The notes under the pieces are model-generated. The model saw nothing but the letters and a program-made list of their open reading frames with translations, was not told the DNA's origin and did not search any database. From an uncultured Clostridia bacterium (lineage in GTDB: Bacteria; Bacillota; Clostridia; UBA1381), in NCBI GenBank assembly GCA_944390955.1, contig CALXRY010000046.1, positions 1-51,039 on the forward strand: 51,039 nt of DNA, written 5' to 3'. This document shows, in pieces, positions 44,100 to 51,039 of the stretch. How positions within the stretch are numbered: the stretch's first letter is position 1; every line of letters begins with the position of its first letter. A program made the translations under genes and the position numbers.

Positions 44100-45014
44100 A
44101 TGGCATTTACAGCTAAGGATGTAAAAGAATTAAGAGAAATGACCGGCTGCGGTATGATGGACTGCAAAAAGGCTCTTACCGAAACAGACGGTGATATGGA
44201 TAAGGCTGTTGAGTTCCTTAGAGAAAAGGGGCTTGCTACAGCAGCTAAGAAGGCTGGCAGAATTGCTGCCGAAGGTATCGTTAAGTCATACATTGATGGA
44301 AATGTTGGCGTTCTCGTTGAGGTTAATTCAGAAACAGACTTCGTTGCAAAGAACGAGGAGTTCCAAGAGTTTGTTCTTGACGTTGCCAAGACAGTTGCAA
44401 AGGAAAATCCTGCTGACGTTGATGCGCTTAAAGCTTGCACATGCGGCGATACAACAATAGGTGATATGCTTACCGCAAAGATAGCAAAGATCGGCGAGAA
44501 CATGAATATCAGACGTTTTGCACGAGTAGAGACAAATGGGGTCGTTGCTGATTATATCCATGCAGCGGGCAAGATAGGTGTACTCGTTGAGGCAGAGGCT
44601 GCCGATACTCCTGAGGTAAAGGAGTGCCTCAGAAACGTTGCTATGCAGATCGCTGCTCTTAATCCTAAGTATCTTTCAAGCGATGACGTTCCAGAGGAAT
44701 ACAAAGAGCATGAGAAAGAAATCCTTATGGCTCAAGCAAAGAATGATCCTAAGAATGCTTCAAAGCCTGATAATATTATTGAGAAGATGATAACAGGTCG
44801 TCTTGCCAAGGAACTCAAGGAAGTATGTCTGCTTGAGCAGGAATATGTAAAGGCTGAAAACAAAGAAACTGTTGCTAAGTATATAGAGCAGGTTTCAAAG
44901 GCTGTAGGCTCAGATGTAAAGCTGAAGAGCTTTGCACGCTTTGAGACTGGCGAAGGCCTTGAGAAGAGAGAAGATGACTTCGCAGCAGAAGTTGCTTCAA
45001 TGATGAATAAATAA
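44100..45014 (+). CDS. tsf: elongation factor Ts
   Basis: 304 residues. KDVKELREMTGCGMMDCKKA, AAEGIVKSYID, VLVEVNSETDFVAKNEEF and NIRRFARVE are EF-Ts signatures; two core subdomains and the coiled-coil region follow. It recycles EF-Tu by nucleotide exchange. It is 41 bp after rpsB behind AGGAGG, and is followed by a strong terminator. Confidence 0.99.
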   Translation: MAFTAKDVKELREMTGCGMMDCKKALTETDGDMDKAVEFLREKGLATAAKKAGRIAAEGIVKSYIDGNVGVLVEVNSETDFVAKNEEFQEFVLDVAKTVAKENPADVDALKACTCGDTTIGDMLTAKIAKIGENMNIRRFARVETNGVVADYIHAAGKIGVLVEAEAADTPEVKECLRNVAMQIAALNPKYLSSDDVPEEYKEHEKEILMAQAKNDPKNASKPDNIIEKMITGRLAKELKEVCLLEQEYVKAENKETVAKYIEQVSKAVGSDVKLKSFARFETGEGLEKREDDFAAEVASMMNK

Positions 45015-45026
45015 GAGATTTATCTT

Positions 45027-45057
45027 AGGGCTGCCGGAAGAAACGGCAGCCCTGTTT
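45027..45057 (+). terminator. intrinsic terminator of rpsB-tsf
   Basis: AGGGCTGCCG (45027-45036), loop GAAGAAA, CGGCAGCCCT (45044-45053), then GTTTT. A perfect 10-bp GC-rich stem. Confidence 0.9.
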
Positions 45058-45076
45058 TCGATTAGGGAGATCTAAG

Positions 45077-45955
45077 ATGAACAGCTTTAAGCTTGCAATG
45101 CTTCAGCTTTTGCCTTGCGGCAATATTGAAGATAATTTAAAGAAGGGACTGGATTATTGCAAATTGGCAAAGGATATGGGCGCTGATATGGCATTATTTC
45201 CCGAAATGTGGAGCACTGGGTATTTAATACCTCAGGATTCAAAGAAGCTGAGCCATATTGCTGTGCCGCTTGATGGTGAATTTACTGCCGCATTCAAAAA
45301 CCTGGCTAAAGAAATAGGTATTGCAATAGGGATCACGATCCTCGAAAAGCATGAGCCGCACCCGAGAAACACTCTTTGCATTTTTGATCGTTATGGAGAG
45401 AATATATTATCATATTCTAAAGTGCATACCTGTGATTTCGGTGAAGAACGGATGCTTGATTCTGGAGAGGATTTTTATGTTGCCGATTTAGATACCGAAC
45501 ATGGTATTTTAAAAGTGGGTGCGATGATATGTTATGACAGGGAATTTCCTGAAAGTGCGAGGGTTCTTATGCTTAAGGGTGCGGAAATAATATTTGTACC
45601 AAATGCATGTCCAATGGAGATAAATAGACTTTCTCAGCTACGTGCCAGAGCGTATGAAAATATGATCGGTATCGCAACCGTAAATTATCCGTCAGGACAT
45701 CCTGATTGCAACGGACATTCTTCGGCATTTGACGGAATAACATACAAACCGTCTGATGAAGGATCAAGAGATACTTTAATTATTGAGGCAGGGGAGAGAG
45801 AGGGCATTTATATCGCTGATTTTCCTGTTAAAGAAATCAGGGAATACAGAAAATCCGAGATACACGGAAACGCCTATAGACGTCCTGAAAAATATAAAAT
45901 ACTGACGTCGGAAACTATAAATGAACCGTTTATAAGAAGTGATCGCAGAAAATGA
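45077..45955 (+). CDS. carbon-nitrogen hydrolase (nitrilase superfamily)
   Basis: 292 residues. The catalytic triad is visible: E43 in LFPEMWSTG, K115 in YSKVHTCDFG and C152 in MICYDREFPES. Members hydrolyse amides or carbamoyl groups such as N-carbamoyl putrescine, omega-amides or glutamine. The substrate cannot be set from sequence. Its neighbour 42 bp downstream is a GH27 glycosidase; both probably share one transcript that starts after the tsf terminator. No promoter was picked out in the short gap. Confidence 0.92.
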   Translation: MNSFKLAMLQLLPCGNIEDNLKKGLDYCKLAKDMGADMALFPEMWSTGYLIPQDSKKLSHIAVPLDGEFTAAFKNLAKEIGIAIGITILEKHEPHPRNTLCIFDRYGENILSYSKVHTCDFGEERMLDSGEDFYVADLDTEHGILKVGAMICYDREFPESARVLMLKGAEIIFVPNACPMEINRLSQLRARAYENMIGIATVNYPSGHPDCNGHSSAFDGITYKPSDEGSRDTLIIEAGEREGIYIADFPVKEIREYRKSEIHGNAYRRPEKYKILTSETINEPFIRSDRRK

Positions 45956-45997
45956 TTACTTCTTATTAAAATAAATATTATAAAGGATATTTTATTT

Positions 45998-47248
45998 ATG
46001 AAAACAACAGTAAAAAAGCCGCCTATGGGCTGGAACAGCTGGGACTGCTACGGAGCGAGCGTAACGGAGGCCGAGGTCCTTGCGAATACCAATTATATGG
46101 CGGAACATCTTAAAGAATATGGTTGGAAATATATTGTTATAGATATACAATGGTATGAGCCTGCTGCTAAAAGCGCGGATTATAATTGGGGAGCGGAGCT
46201 CGTTATGGACGAATATTCGCGGCTGCTTCCGGCAGAAAACAGATTTCCGTCAGCTGCAGGCAGTGCGGGATTCAAGCCTATTAGTGACTATATCCATAGT
46301 CTCGGGCTGAAATTTGGGATACATATACTTCGAGGTATCCCAAAACAGGCTGTACGCAAAAACACAAAGATACTTGGCAGTTCTGCAACTGCCGCAGAGA
46401 TCGCCGATATAGGCAGCGTATGCAGTTGGAACGGTGATATGTGCGGAGTCGATATGACACGAGATGGAGCTCAGGAGTATTATGACTCAATAATCTCTAT
46501 GTATGCCGACTGGGGTGTTGATTTTATAAAGGTTGATGACATTGCAAGACCGTATCATAAAGCCGAAATTGAAGCTATTAGAAAAGCGATAAATAAAACC
46601 GGAAGAAATATCGTTTTGTCTTTGTCGCCCGGAGAGGCCCCTATCTGTGAAGCTGTACATTTGTCCCAGCATGCCGATATGTGGCGCATGACAGATGATT
46701 TTTGGGATGGCTGGGAGCAGCTTAAGAAAATGTTCGATTACTGCAGGTCGTGGTTTCCCTATGTAAAAGAAGGCTGCTGGCCGGACTGTGATATGCTGCC
46801 TCTTGGGCGTATCGGGATACGCTCGCATGGCGGTGACAGAATGACGCGTTTTACAAAAGATGAGCAGTGTCTTATGATGACTTTGTGGTGTATGTTCCGG
46901 TCTCCTTTGATGTTTGGCGGAGATATGACATATAATGATGATTTTACATTATCGCTCATGCAGAACAGAGGGCTTATTGAGATAAATCAAAATTCTCATG
47001 CAGGTCGGGAACTATACAGAAAAGGAAATGAAATAGCATGGGCCGCTAATGGGGAAGAAGGCATATATTATCTGGCACAGTTCAATGTAGGAGAACATGA
47101 AATAGAAGTACAGACTCCGCTTTCGTTTATGGGAATAGAAAAGCCTTGTGTAGCTCATGAGCTTTGGACCGGCAAAGAAAATACAGGAAACATTATAAAA
47201 TCTATAGTTCCGCCTCATGGAGTTTGTTTGTATAAAATAAAATTATAG
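45998..47248 (+). CDS. glycoside hydrolase family 27 protein (alpha-galactosidase-like)
   Basis: 416 residues. PPMGWNSWDCYGASVTE is the classic GH27 opening. The nucleophile is D180 in DFIKVDDIARP and the acid/base is in MWRMTDDFWDGW (D233 or D234). RSPLMFGGDM, followed by a C-terminal beta-sandwich, completes the pattern. GH27 enzymes remove terminal alpha-galactose, alpha-N-acetylgalactosamine or beta-L-arabinopyranose. The active-site loop SLSPGEAP differs from the cysteine-bearing loop of many alpha-galactosidases, so another terminal sugar is possible. No signal peptide, so it is cytoplasmic. Confidence 0.92.
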   Translation: MKTTVKKPPMGWNSWDCYGASVTEAEVLANTNYMAEHLKEYGWKYIVIDIQWYEPAAKSADYNWGAELVMDEYSRLLPAENRFPSAAGSAGFKPISDYIHSLGLKFGIHILRGIPKQAVRKNTKILGSSATAAEIADIGSVCSWNGDMCGVDMTRDGAQEYYDSIISMYADWGVDFIKVDDIARPYHKAEIEAIRKAINKTGRNIVLSLSPGEAPICEAVHLSQHADMWRMTDDFWDGWEQLKKMFDYCRSWFPYVKEGCWPDCDMLPLGRIGIRSHGGDRMTRFTKDEQCLMMTLWCMFRSPLMFGGDMTYNDDFTLSLMQNRGLIEINQNSHAGRELYRKGNEIAWAANGEEGIYYLAQFNVGEHEIEVQTPLSFMGIEKPCVAHELWTGKENTGNIIKSIVPPHGVCLYKIKL

Positions 47249-47254
47249 ATAATG

Positions 47255-47290
47255 AATAACGGATAAGCACGGGTGTTATTATCCGTTATT
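47255..47290 (+). terminator. intrinsic terminator after the GH27 gene
   Basis: AATAACGGATAA (47255-47266) pairs perfectly with TTATCCGTTATT (47279-47290); TTGTTGCTTTT follows. Confidence 0.8.
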
Positions 47291-47293
47291 TTG

Positions 47294-47322
47294 TTGCTTT
47301 TCTTTGATATTTATGATATAAT
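47294..47322 (+). promoter_or_regulatory. promoter of the small membrane protein gene
   Basis: TTGCTT (47294-47299), 17 bp, TATAAT (47317-47322). It begins inside the T-rich tail of the GH27 terminator. Confidence 0.6.
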
Positions 47323-47345
47323 TACGATATCTTTGGAGGTTTTTT

Positions 47346-47699
47346 ATGATTAAAAAGATTCTTAATGTTAAAACCATTCTATTTATATTGCTCGGAACGG
47401 CTATAGGCCTAATTTTATTTGTTTTAGGCGAGGCAGATGATGCACCGGGATTAAGCGCTATAGGACTCTCGCTTGCTTTTTTGCTTATTATGAGAGGAAT
47501 TTATTACGCACATATATTAAGACGCGGATATCATATTCCGATTATTGCTATGGTATTTGGCATTTTGTTTATAATATTTCCGATTATGTTGTTATTGGAT
47601 GGAGAAATATTGAAATTGTCTGCTGTTTTCAGTATTATGATGGCAGCAGGGATTTTCATGATCATATTATCAATAATCAGCATAATAAAAAATCATTAA
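47346..47699 (+). CDS. small four-span membrane protein of unknown function
   Basis: 117 residues with four clear hydrophobic helices (about 10-26, 36-54, 63-82 and 90-112) and short polar loops (GEADDAPG, HILRRGYH). Not recognised as a named family. Start ATG 47346 has TTTGGAGG at 47332-47339. It has its own promoter and is followed 31 bp later by the LysR-type regulator, which may share the transcript. Confidence 0.7.
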   Translation: MIKKILNVKTILFILLGTAIGLILFVLGEADDAPGLSAIGLSLAFLLIMRGIYYAHILRRGYHIPIIAMVFGILFIIFPIMLLLDGEILKLSAVFSIMMAAGIFMIILSIISIIKNH

Positions 47700-47730
47700 A
47701 TTTATATACTGTGAGAGGAGAGTATATAAT

Positions 47731-48609
47731 ATGGAGCTCAGAGTTTTAAAATATTTTTTAGCTGTTGCGCAGGAGGAAAACATTACGCGTGCAGCGGAGC
47801 GTCTTCATGTAACGCAGCCGACGCTTTCGAGACAACTTATGGATTTAGAAGCTGAGCTTGATACCAAGCTGTTTACTCGAGGCAGACACAGTATAAGTCT
47901 AACGGAGGATGGACTTATATTAAAGCAGCGCGCGCAGGAAATTATGGATTTATCTGAAAAGATCAAACAAGATTTTATTTATAAAGATGATATTCTTGCG
48001 GGTACGGTAAGCATAGGCGGAGGGGAAATTCGCAGTATGAATATCGTTTCAAAATTGATTGCGGAATTTCATAAGAAGCATCCAAATGTGCTTTTTGAAA
48101 TCCATAGTGCTATTACAGATGATATAAAGGATGGTATAGAAAAGGGGCTGATCGATGTCGGTGTAATGGCAGAACCGGTAGATGTTGCCAAATATAATTT
48201 TATTCGTATAAACGAAAAAGAAGAGTGGGGAGTTCTTACAAAACATGGCAGCAAGCTTGCAGAAAAGGAATACATAAGTCCTGAGGACCTTATGGGTGTG
48301 CCTCTGATAATGGCAATAAGGGAAGGTGTAAGAAACGAAATAGCCAACTGGTTTGGTGAATTTTACGATAAACTTGATATTGCCGCTACGTGCGATTTGC
48401 TGTATAATACTGCAGTGCTTGTCAACAATAACGTTGGCGCGGCTGTCTGCATAAGATATGAAAGCGAATATCAAGATCTGTGCTTCAAACCGCTTCATCC
48501 GGCTATAGAAACTGGGTCTTTAATGGTATGGAAGAAAAATCGTACATTTTCTCGTGCTGCGGACAAATTTATTGAATTTGCAAAGCGGAAACTGAGAAAT
48601 GGATTATGA
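47731..48609 (+). CDS. LysR-type transcriptional regulator
   Basis: 292 residues. The N-terminal winged helix-turn-helix reads MELRVLKYFLAVAQEENITR, then AAERLHVTQPTLSRQLMDLE and the wing LFTRGRHSISLTEDG. The C-terminal half is the periplasmic-binding-like effector domain (GTVSIGGGEIRSMNIVSKLI onwards). Such regulators usually control a divergent or nearby gene; here all neighbours point the same way, so the target is not evident. Behind GAGAGGAGAG. Confidence 0.95.
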   Translation: MELRVLKYFLAVAQEENITRAAERLHVTQPTLSRQLMDLEAELDTKLFTRGRHSISLTEDGLILKQRAQEIMDLSEKIKQDFIYKDDILAGTVSIGGGEIRSMNIVSKLIAEFHKKHPNVLFEIHSAITDDIKDGIEKGLIDVGVMAEPVDVAKYNFIRINEKEEWGVLTKHGSKLAEKEYISPEDLMGVPLIMAIREGVRNEIANWFGEFYDKLDIAATCDLLYNTAVLVNNNVGAAVCIRYESEYQDLCFKPLHPAIETGSLMVWKKNRTFSRAADKFIEFAKRKLRNGL

Positions 48610-48649
48610 TGTAAGTTATGTATGTTTATATTTTATGTGGAGGTATCCG

Positions 48650-49528
48650 GTGTTGAAAAATAGATTTTTTGCATTAATCGCGGCACTGTTATTTATTTTA
48701 AGCGCGACTGCATGTACATATGTACAGTATCCGGATGATCGGCCTAAGGTACAAACGGAGATAAGCCTTAACGATATACCCGAATATTCCGGAAAACCTT
48801 ATGTTGAGATAAATAATAATATACCTAATTTCAGTAATGAGAATATGACTACAGAATCATTCGAGGAATACAGCCAGCTCGATTTTCTTGGCAGATGCGG
48901 TACCGCATATGCAAATCTCAGCACTGACATAATGCCGACAGAGGAACGAGAAAGTATCGGTATGATAAAGCCGTCTGGTTGGGTAACATCAACATATGAT
49001 TTTATTGATGGCAGATACCTTTATAACCGCTGCCATCTTATCGGTTTTCAGCTTTCCGGAGAAAACGCCAATGAGCTGAATCTCATCACCGGAACACGAT
49101 ATATGAATACTGAAGGTATGCTGCCGTTTGAAAATGAAGTGGCGGAATATATATGCGATACAGACAATCACGTGCTGTATTGTGTAACACCTGTATTTGA
49201 AGATAACGAACTTCTGGCACGCGGCGTTCATATGGAGGCGATGTCGGTGGAAGATAATGGGGAAGGGGTATCGTTCAATGTATACTGCTATAATGTGCAG
49301 CCGGGCGTTGAGATAGATTATGCAACTGGAGAAAACAGATGTACTGAGGCCGAAACAAACGGTGATGTACACGAATATATTCTGAATACGAATTCAAAAA
49401 AATATCATTTGCCATCATGTACAGGCGCTTCTCAAATAGGCAGAAACAATAAAGAAGAATTTACAGGAAGCGAAGACGAACTAAAGTCACTTGGATACAG
49501 CCCATGCGGCAACTGTATCGGGTATTGA
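48650..49528 (+). CDS. putative lipoprotein DNA/RNA non-specific endonuclease with C-terminal Cys/His metal-binding domain
   Basis: 292 residues. Signal peptide with a possible lipobox (SATAC, Cys 22). The NUC1-type nuclease core includes YLYNRCHLIGFQLSGENANE, where RCH replaces the usual DRGH and H119 is the catalytic base, and LITGTRYMNTEGMLPFENE. The last 50 residues (YHLPSCTGASQIG to YSPCGNC) match the small Ada-like zinc-binding domain often attached to secreted nucleases. It probably degrades extracellular DNA for nutrition or biofilm turnover. The frame extends to an ATG at 48599 inside the LysR gene, but GGAGG (48639-48643) fits GTG 48650 (TTG 48653 is possible). Confidence 0.85.
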   Translation: MLKNRFFALIAALLFILSATACTYVQYPDDRPKVQTEISLNDIPEYSGKPYVEINNNIPNFSNENMTTESFEEYSQLDFLGRCGTAYANLSTDIMPTEERESIGMIKPSGWVTSTYDFIDGRYLYNRCHLIGFQLSGENANELNLITGTRYMNTEGMLPFENEVAEYICDTDNHVLYCVTPVFEDNELLARGVHMEAMSVEDNGEGVSFNVYCYNVQPGVEIDYATGENRCTEAETNGDVHEYILNTNSKKYHLPSCTGASQIGRNNKEEFTGSEDELKSLGYSPCGNCIGY

Positions 49529-49535
49529 TAATTAC

Positions 49536-49586
49536 AAAACGGACTGTTATGTTTATACGGTATAAATATAACAGTCCGTTTTTTTT
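49536..49586 (+). terminator. very strong intrinsic terminator after the nuclease gene
   Basis: A 22-bp stem with only a 3-base loop (CGG): AAAACGGACTGTTAT then GTTTATA on the left, TATAAAT then ATAACAGTCCGTTTT on the right, with one G-U pair. A T run to 49586 follows. Confidence 0.92.
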
Positions 49587-49621
49587 ATTAGCGTTCATAG
49601 ACAGATGAAGTAGGAGACAAC

Positions 49622-49673
49622 AATCACAATCTAAGTTATATAAATTGCTCTTTATATAACTTAGATTGTGATT
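49622..49673. repeat. perfect 23-bp hairpin 3' of the DUF6873-like gene
   Basis: 49622-49644 and 49651-49673 are exact inverse complements (AATCACAATCTAAGTTATAT at the left end, ATATAACTTAGATTGTGATT at the right end) with the loop TTGCTC. It stands 13 bp beyond the stop of the minus-strand gene and may be its terminator, though the minus-strand sequence after it has only a short T-rich patch (GTTGT). Confidence 0.75.
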
Positions 49674-49685
49674 TTAAAAGAAAAA

Positions 49686-50423
49686 CTAAAAAATAGCCAT
49701 AATCGAGCCTATATCTTTAATCAAGCCCTTTTTGAGCTCATATACATTCACGCCGTGACTTCTGCAAAAGTTTCTGATGCTTTCTCCGTCGGGATGCGTC
49801 TTTAATTCTCCGTTGATTGCCAATACATCATTTGAAATCAATCCTGTCGAGCCTCCTATAAATCCGTAATTCATTTCCGGCAGCTCAATATATCCCGGCA
49901 CGATTTTCAATACGTCTATACCATGTTTTCGACACTCAGCTGCAATGCCTTCATCTGCTGTGATCACAGCGTTTTCCGATACTATGCATGTGCTACATTT
50001 TGCGTATCCCTGCTTGACATTTATAATTGTTTTGTTTCTGTATTCCTTGAGAAGCTCGTTTGCCGTATAAGCTGTACTGCATATTACATAATCTCCGAAA
50101 ACAGCGCAGTTATACGCAATGTCATTCGGATAATCGGGGCTCAGCTGCTTTGAGCCTTGTATCACTTCTGAGTCCGGCAATACCGATTTATAATAAGTAT
50201 ATGCCTCTGGCGCTGCTATAAAGCGGTTTTCTCCGATATGATGCAGCATCATATCAGCATGTCCACATACTGCATTTTGGATACAGTGTACTGGAATTGT
50301 CGGAATCACATCTATCCCAAGCTCGTTAAGATTGTGGATTGTATCCGAATCGGATCTAAAATCTATAATCACGCATTTTGCACATTTATTAGGAATATTC
50401 TGGTGTTTAAAATATTTGTACAT
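49686..50423 (-). CDS. DUF6873-like GME-fold protein
   Basis: 245 residues. The pattern VIPTIPVHCIQNAVCGHADM, RFIAAPEAYTYYKSVLPDSE, YNCAVFGDYVIC, IINVKQGYAKCSTCIVSENA and YGFIGGSTGLISND fits the DUF6873 family, a guanidino-modifying-enzyme (GME) fold group common in Clostridia. Family function is unknown; the GME fold is shared with arginine deiminase and amidinotransferases, but no confirmed catalytic triad can be assigned here. GGAGA precedes ATG 50423. It lies downstream of ligA on the same strand, between two perfect hairpins. Confidence 0.7.
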   Translation of the reverse strand: MYKYFKHQNIPNKCAKCVIIDFRSDSDTIHNLNELGIDVIPTIPVHCIQNAVCGHADMMLHHIGENRFIAAPEAYTYYKSVLPDSEVIQGSKQLSPDYPNDIAYNCAVFGDYVICSTAYTANELLKEYRNKTIINVKQGYAKCSTCIVSENAVITADEGIAAECRKHGIDVLKIVPGYIELPEMNYGFIGGSTGLISNDVLAINGELKTHPDGESIRNFCRSHGVNVYELKKGLIKDIGSIMAIF

Positions 50424-50443
50424 AAATTTCTCCTATTCAAAAG

Positions 50444-50480
50444 TCATAGGTTTACATAATTAATTTATGTAAACCTATGA
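50444..50480. terminator. perfect 16-bp hairpin between ligA and the DUF6873-like gene
   Basis: TCATAGGTTTACATAA (50444-50459) pairs exactly with TTATGTAAACCTATGA (50465-50480) around 5 bases. On the minus strand it follows the ligA stop by 6 bp and is followed by ACTTTTG, so it is probably the ligA terminator or an RNA end-stabiliser before the next gene. Confidence 0.6.
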
Positions 50481-50486
50481 ACCACA

Positions 50487-51039
<553 letters not shown>

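Noticed and set aside
49536..50480. CRISPR or REP-type array
   Set aside because: The three hairpins differ in sequence and are not regularly spaced; they are single palindromes.

Overview
The window is a chromosomal segment of a low-to-mid GC Bacillota, most likely a member of the Clostridia (gut- or rumen-type carbohydrate degrader). Pointers are the strong AGGAGG-type ribosome sites, frequent TTG and GTG starts, AddAB instead of RecBCD, a DUF4364 protein, a membrane-anchored LonB-like ATPase, an SLH-domain surface protein and the dxr-rseP-ispG gene order. No phage, transposase, CRISPR array, rRNA or tRNA was seen. The species cannot be named from sequence reading alone.

Layout. 1-2.3 kb: the end of a sugar or inositol-type catabolic operon (oxidoreductase, TIM-barrel isomerase, oxidoreductase). 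2.4-17.4 kb: a large surface polysaccharide locus, all on the plus strand. It starts with a promoter, alternative hairpins and an intrinsic terminator placed in front of the first gene. It then encodes an initiating sugar-phosphate transferase, four glycosyltransferases, an O-antigen-ligase/polymerase-like protein, two Wzz-like chain-length proteins with acidic cytoplasmic tails, a polysaccharide pyruvyl transferase, a secreted SLH-domain protein, a Wzx-like flippase and a DivIVA-like coiled-coil protein. 17.4-20.6 kb: a GH42 beta-galactosidase (minus strand) divergent from a DUF3737 beta-helix protein. 20.6-22.8 kb: a decayed gene remnant, a LonB-like AAA+ protein that lacks its protease domain, and a DUF4364 winged-helix protein. 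22.9-26.2 kb: rnhB, yraN, an M19 dipeptidase, rsmE and an Sfp-type phosphopantetheinyl transferase. 26.2-33.9 kb: pyrH, frr, uppS, cdsA, dxr, rseP, ispG, a small ATPase and aroQ. 33.9-36 kb: an Xaa-Pro peptidase and an aldo/keto reductase. 36.1-43.1 kb: addB and addA. 43.2-45.1 kb: rpsB and tsf with their own promoter and a hairpin leader. 45.1-49.6 kb: nitrilase-family hydrolase, GH27 glycosidase, a small membrane protein, a LysR regulator and a putative lipoprotein nuclease. 49.6-51 kb (minus strand): a DUF6873-like protein between two long perfect hairpins, and the 3' end of ligA.

How the parts fit. The polysaccharide locus reads as a Wzx/Wzy-type pathway: lipid-linked repeat synthesis, flipping, polymerisation, length control and pyruvate capping. 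SLH domains are known to bind pyruvylated secondary cell wall polymers, so a pyruvyl transferase next to an SLH protein suggests that the locus makes both a cell-wall polymer and a protein that binds it. The DivIVA-like protein, translationally coupled to the flippase, could position export at the pole or septum. No tyrosine kinase/phosphatase pair (Wzc/Wzb type) is present, so length control may use the acidic tails instead. This locus is the best candidate for an undescribed system in the window. The housekeeping half is conventional, except that rpsB-tsf is separated from pyrH-frr by about 15 kb.
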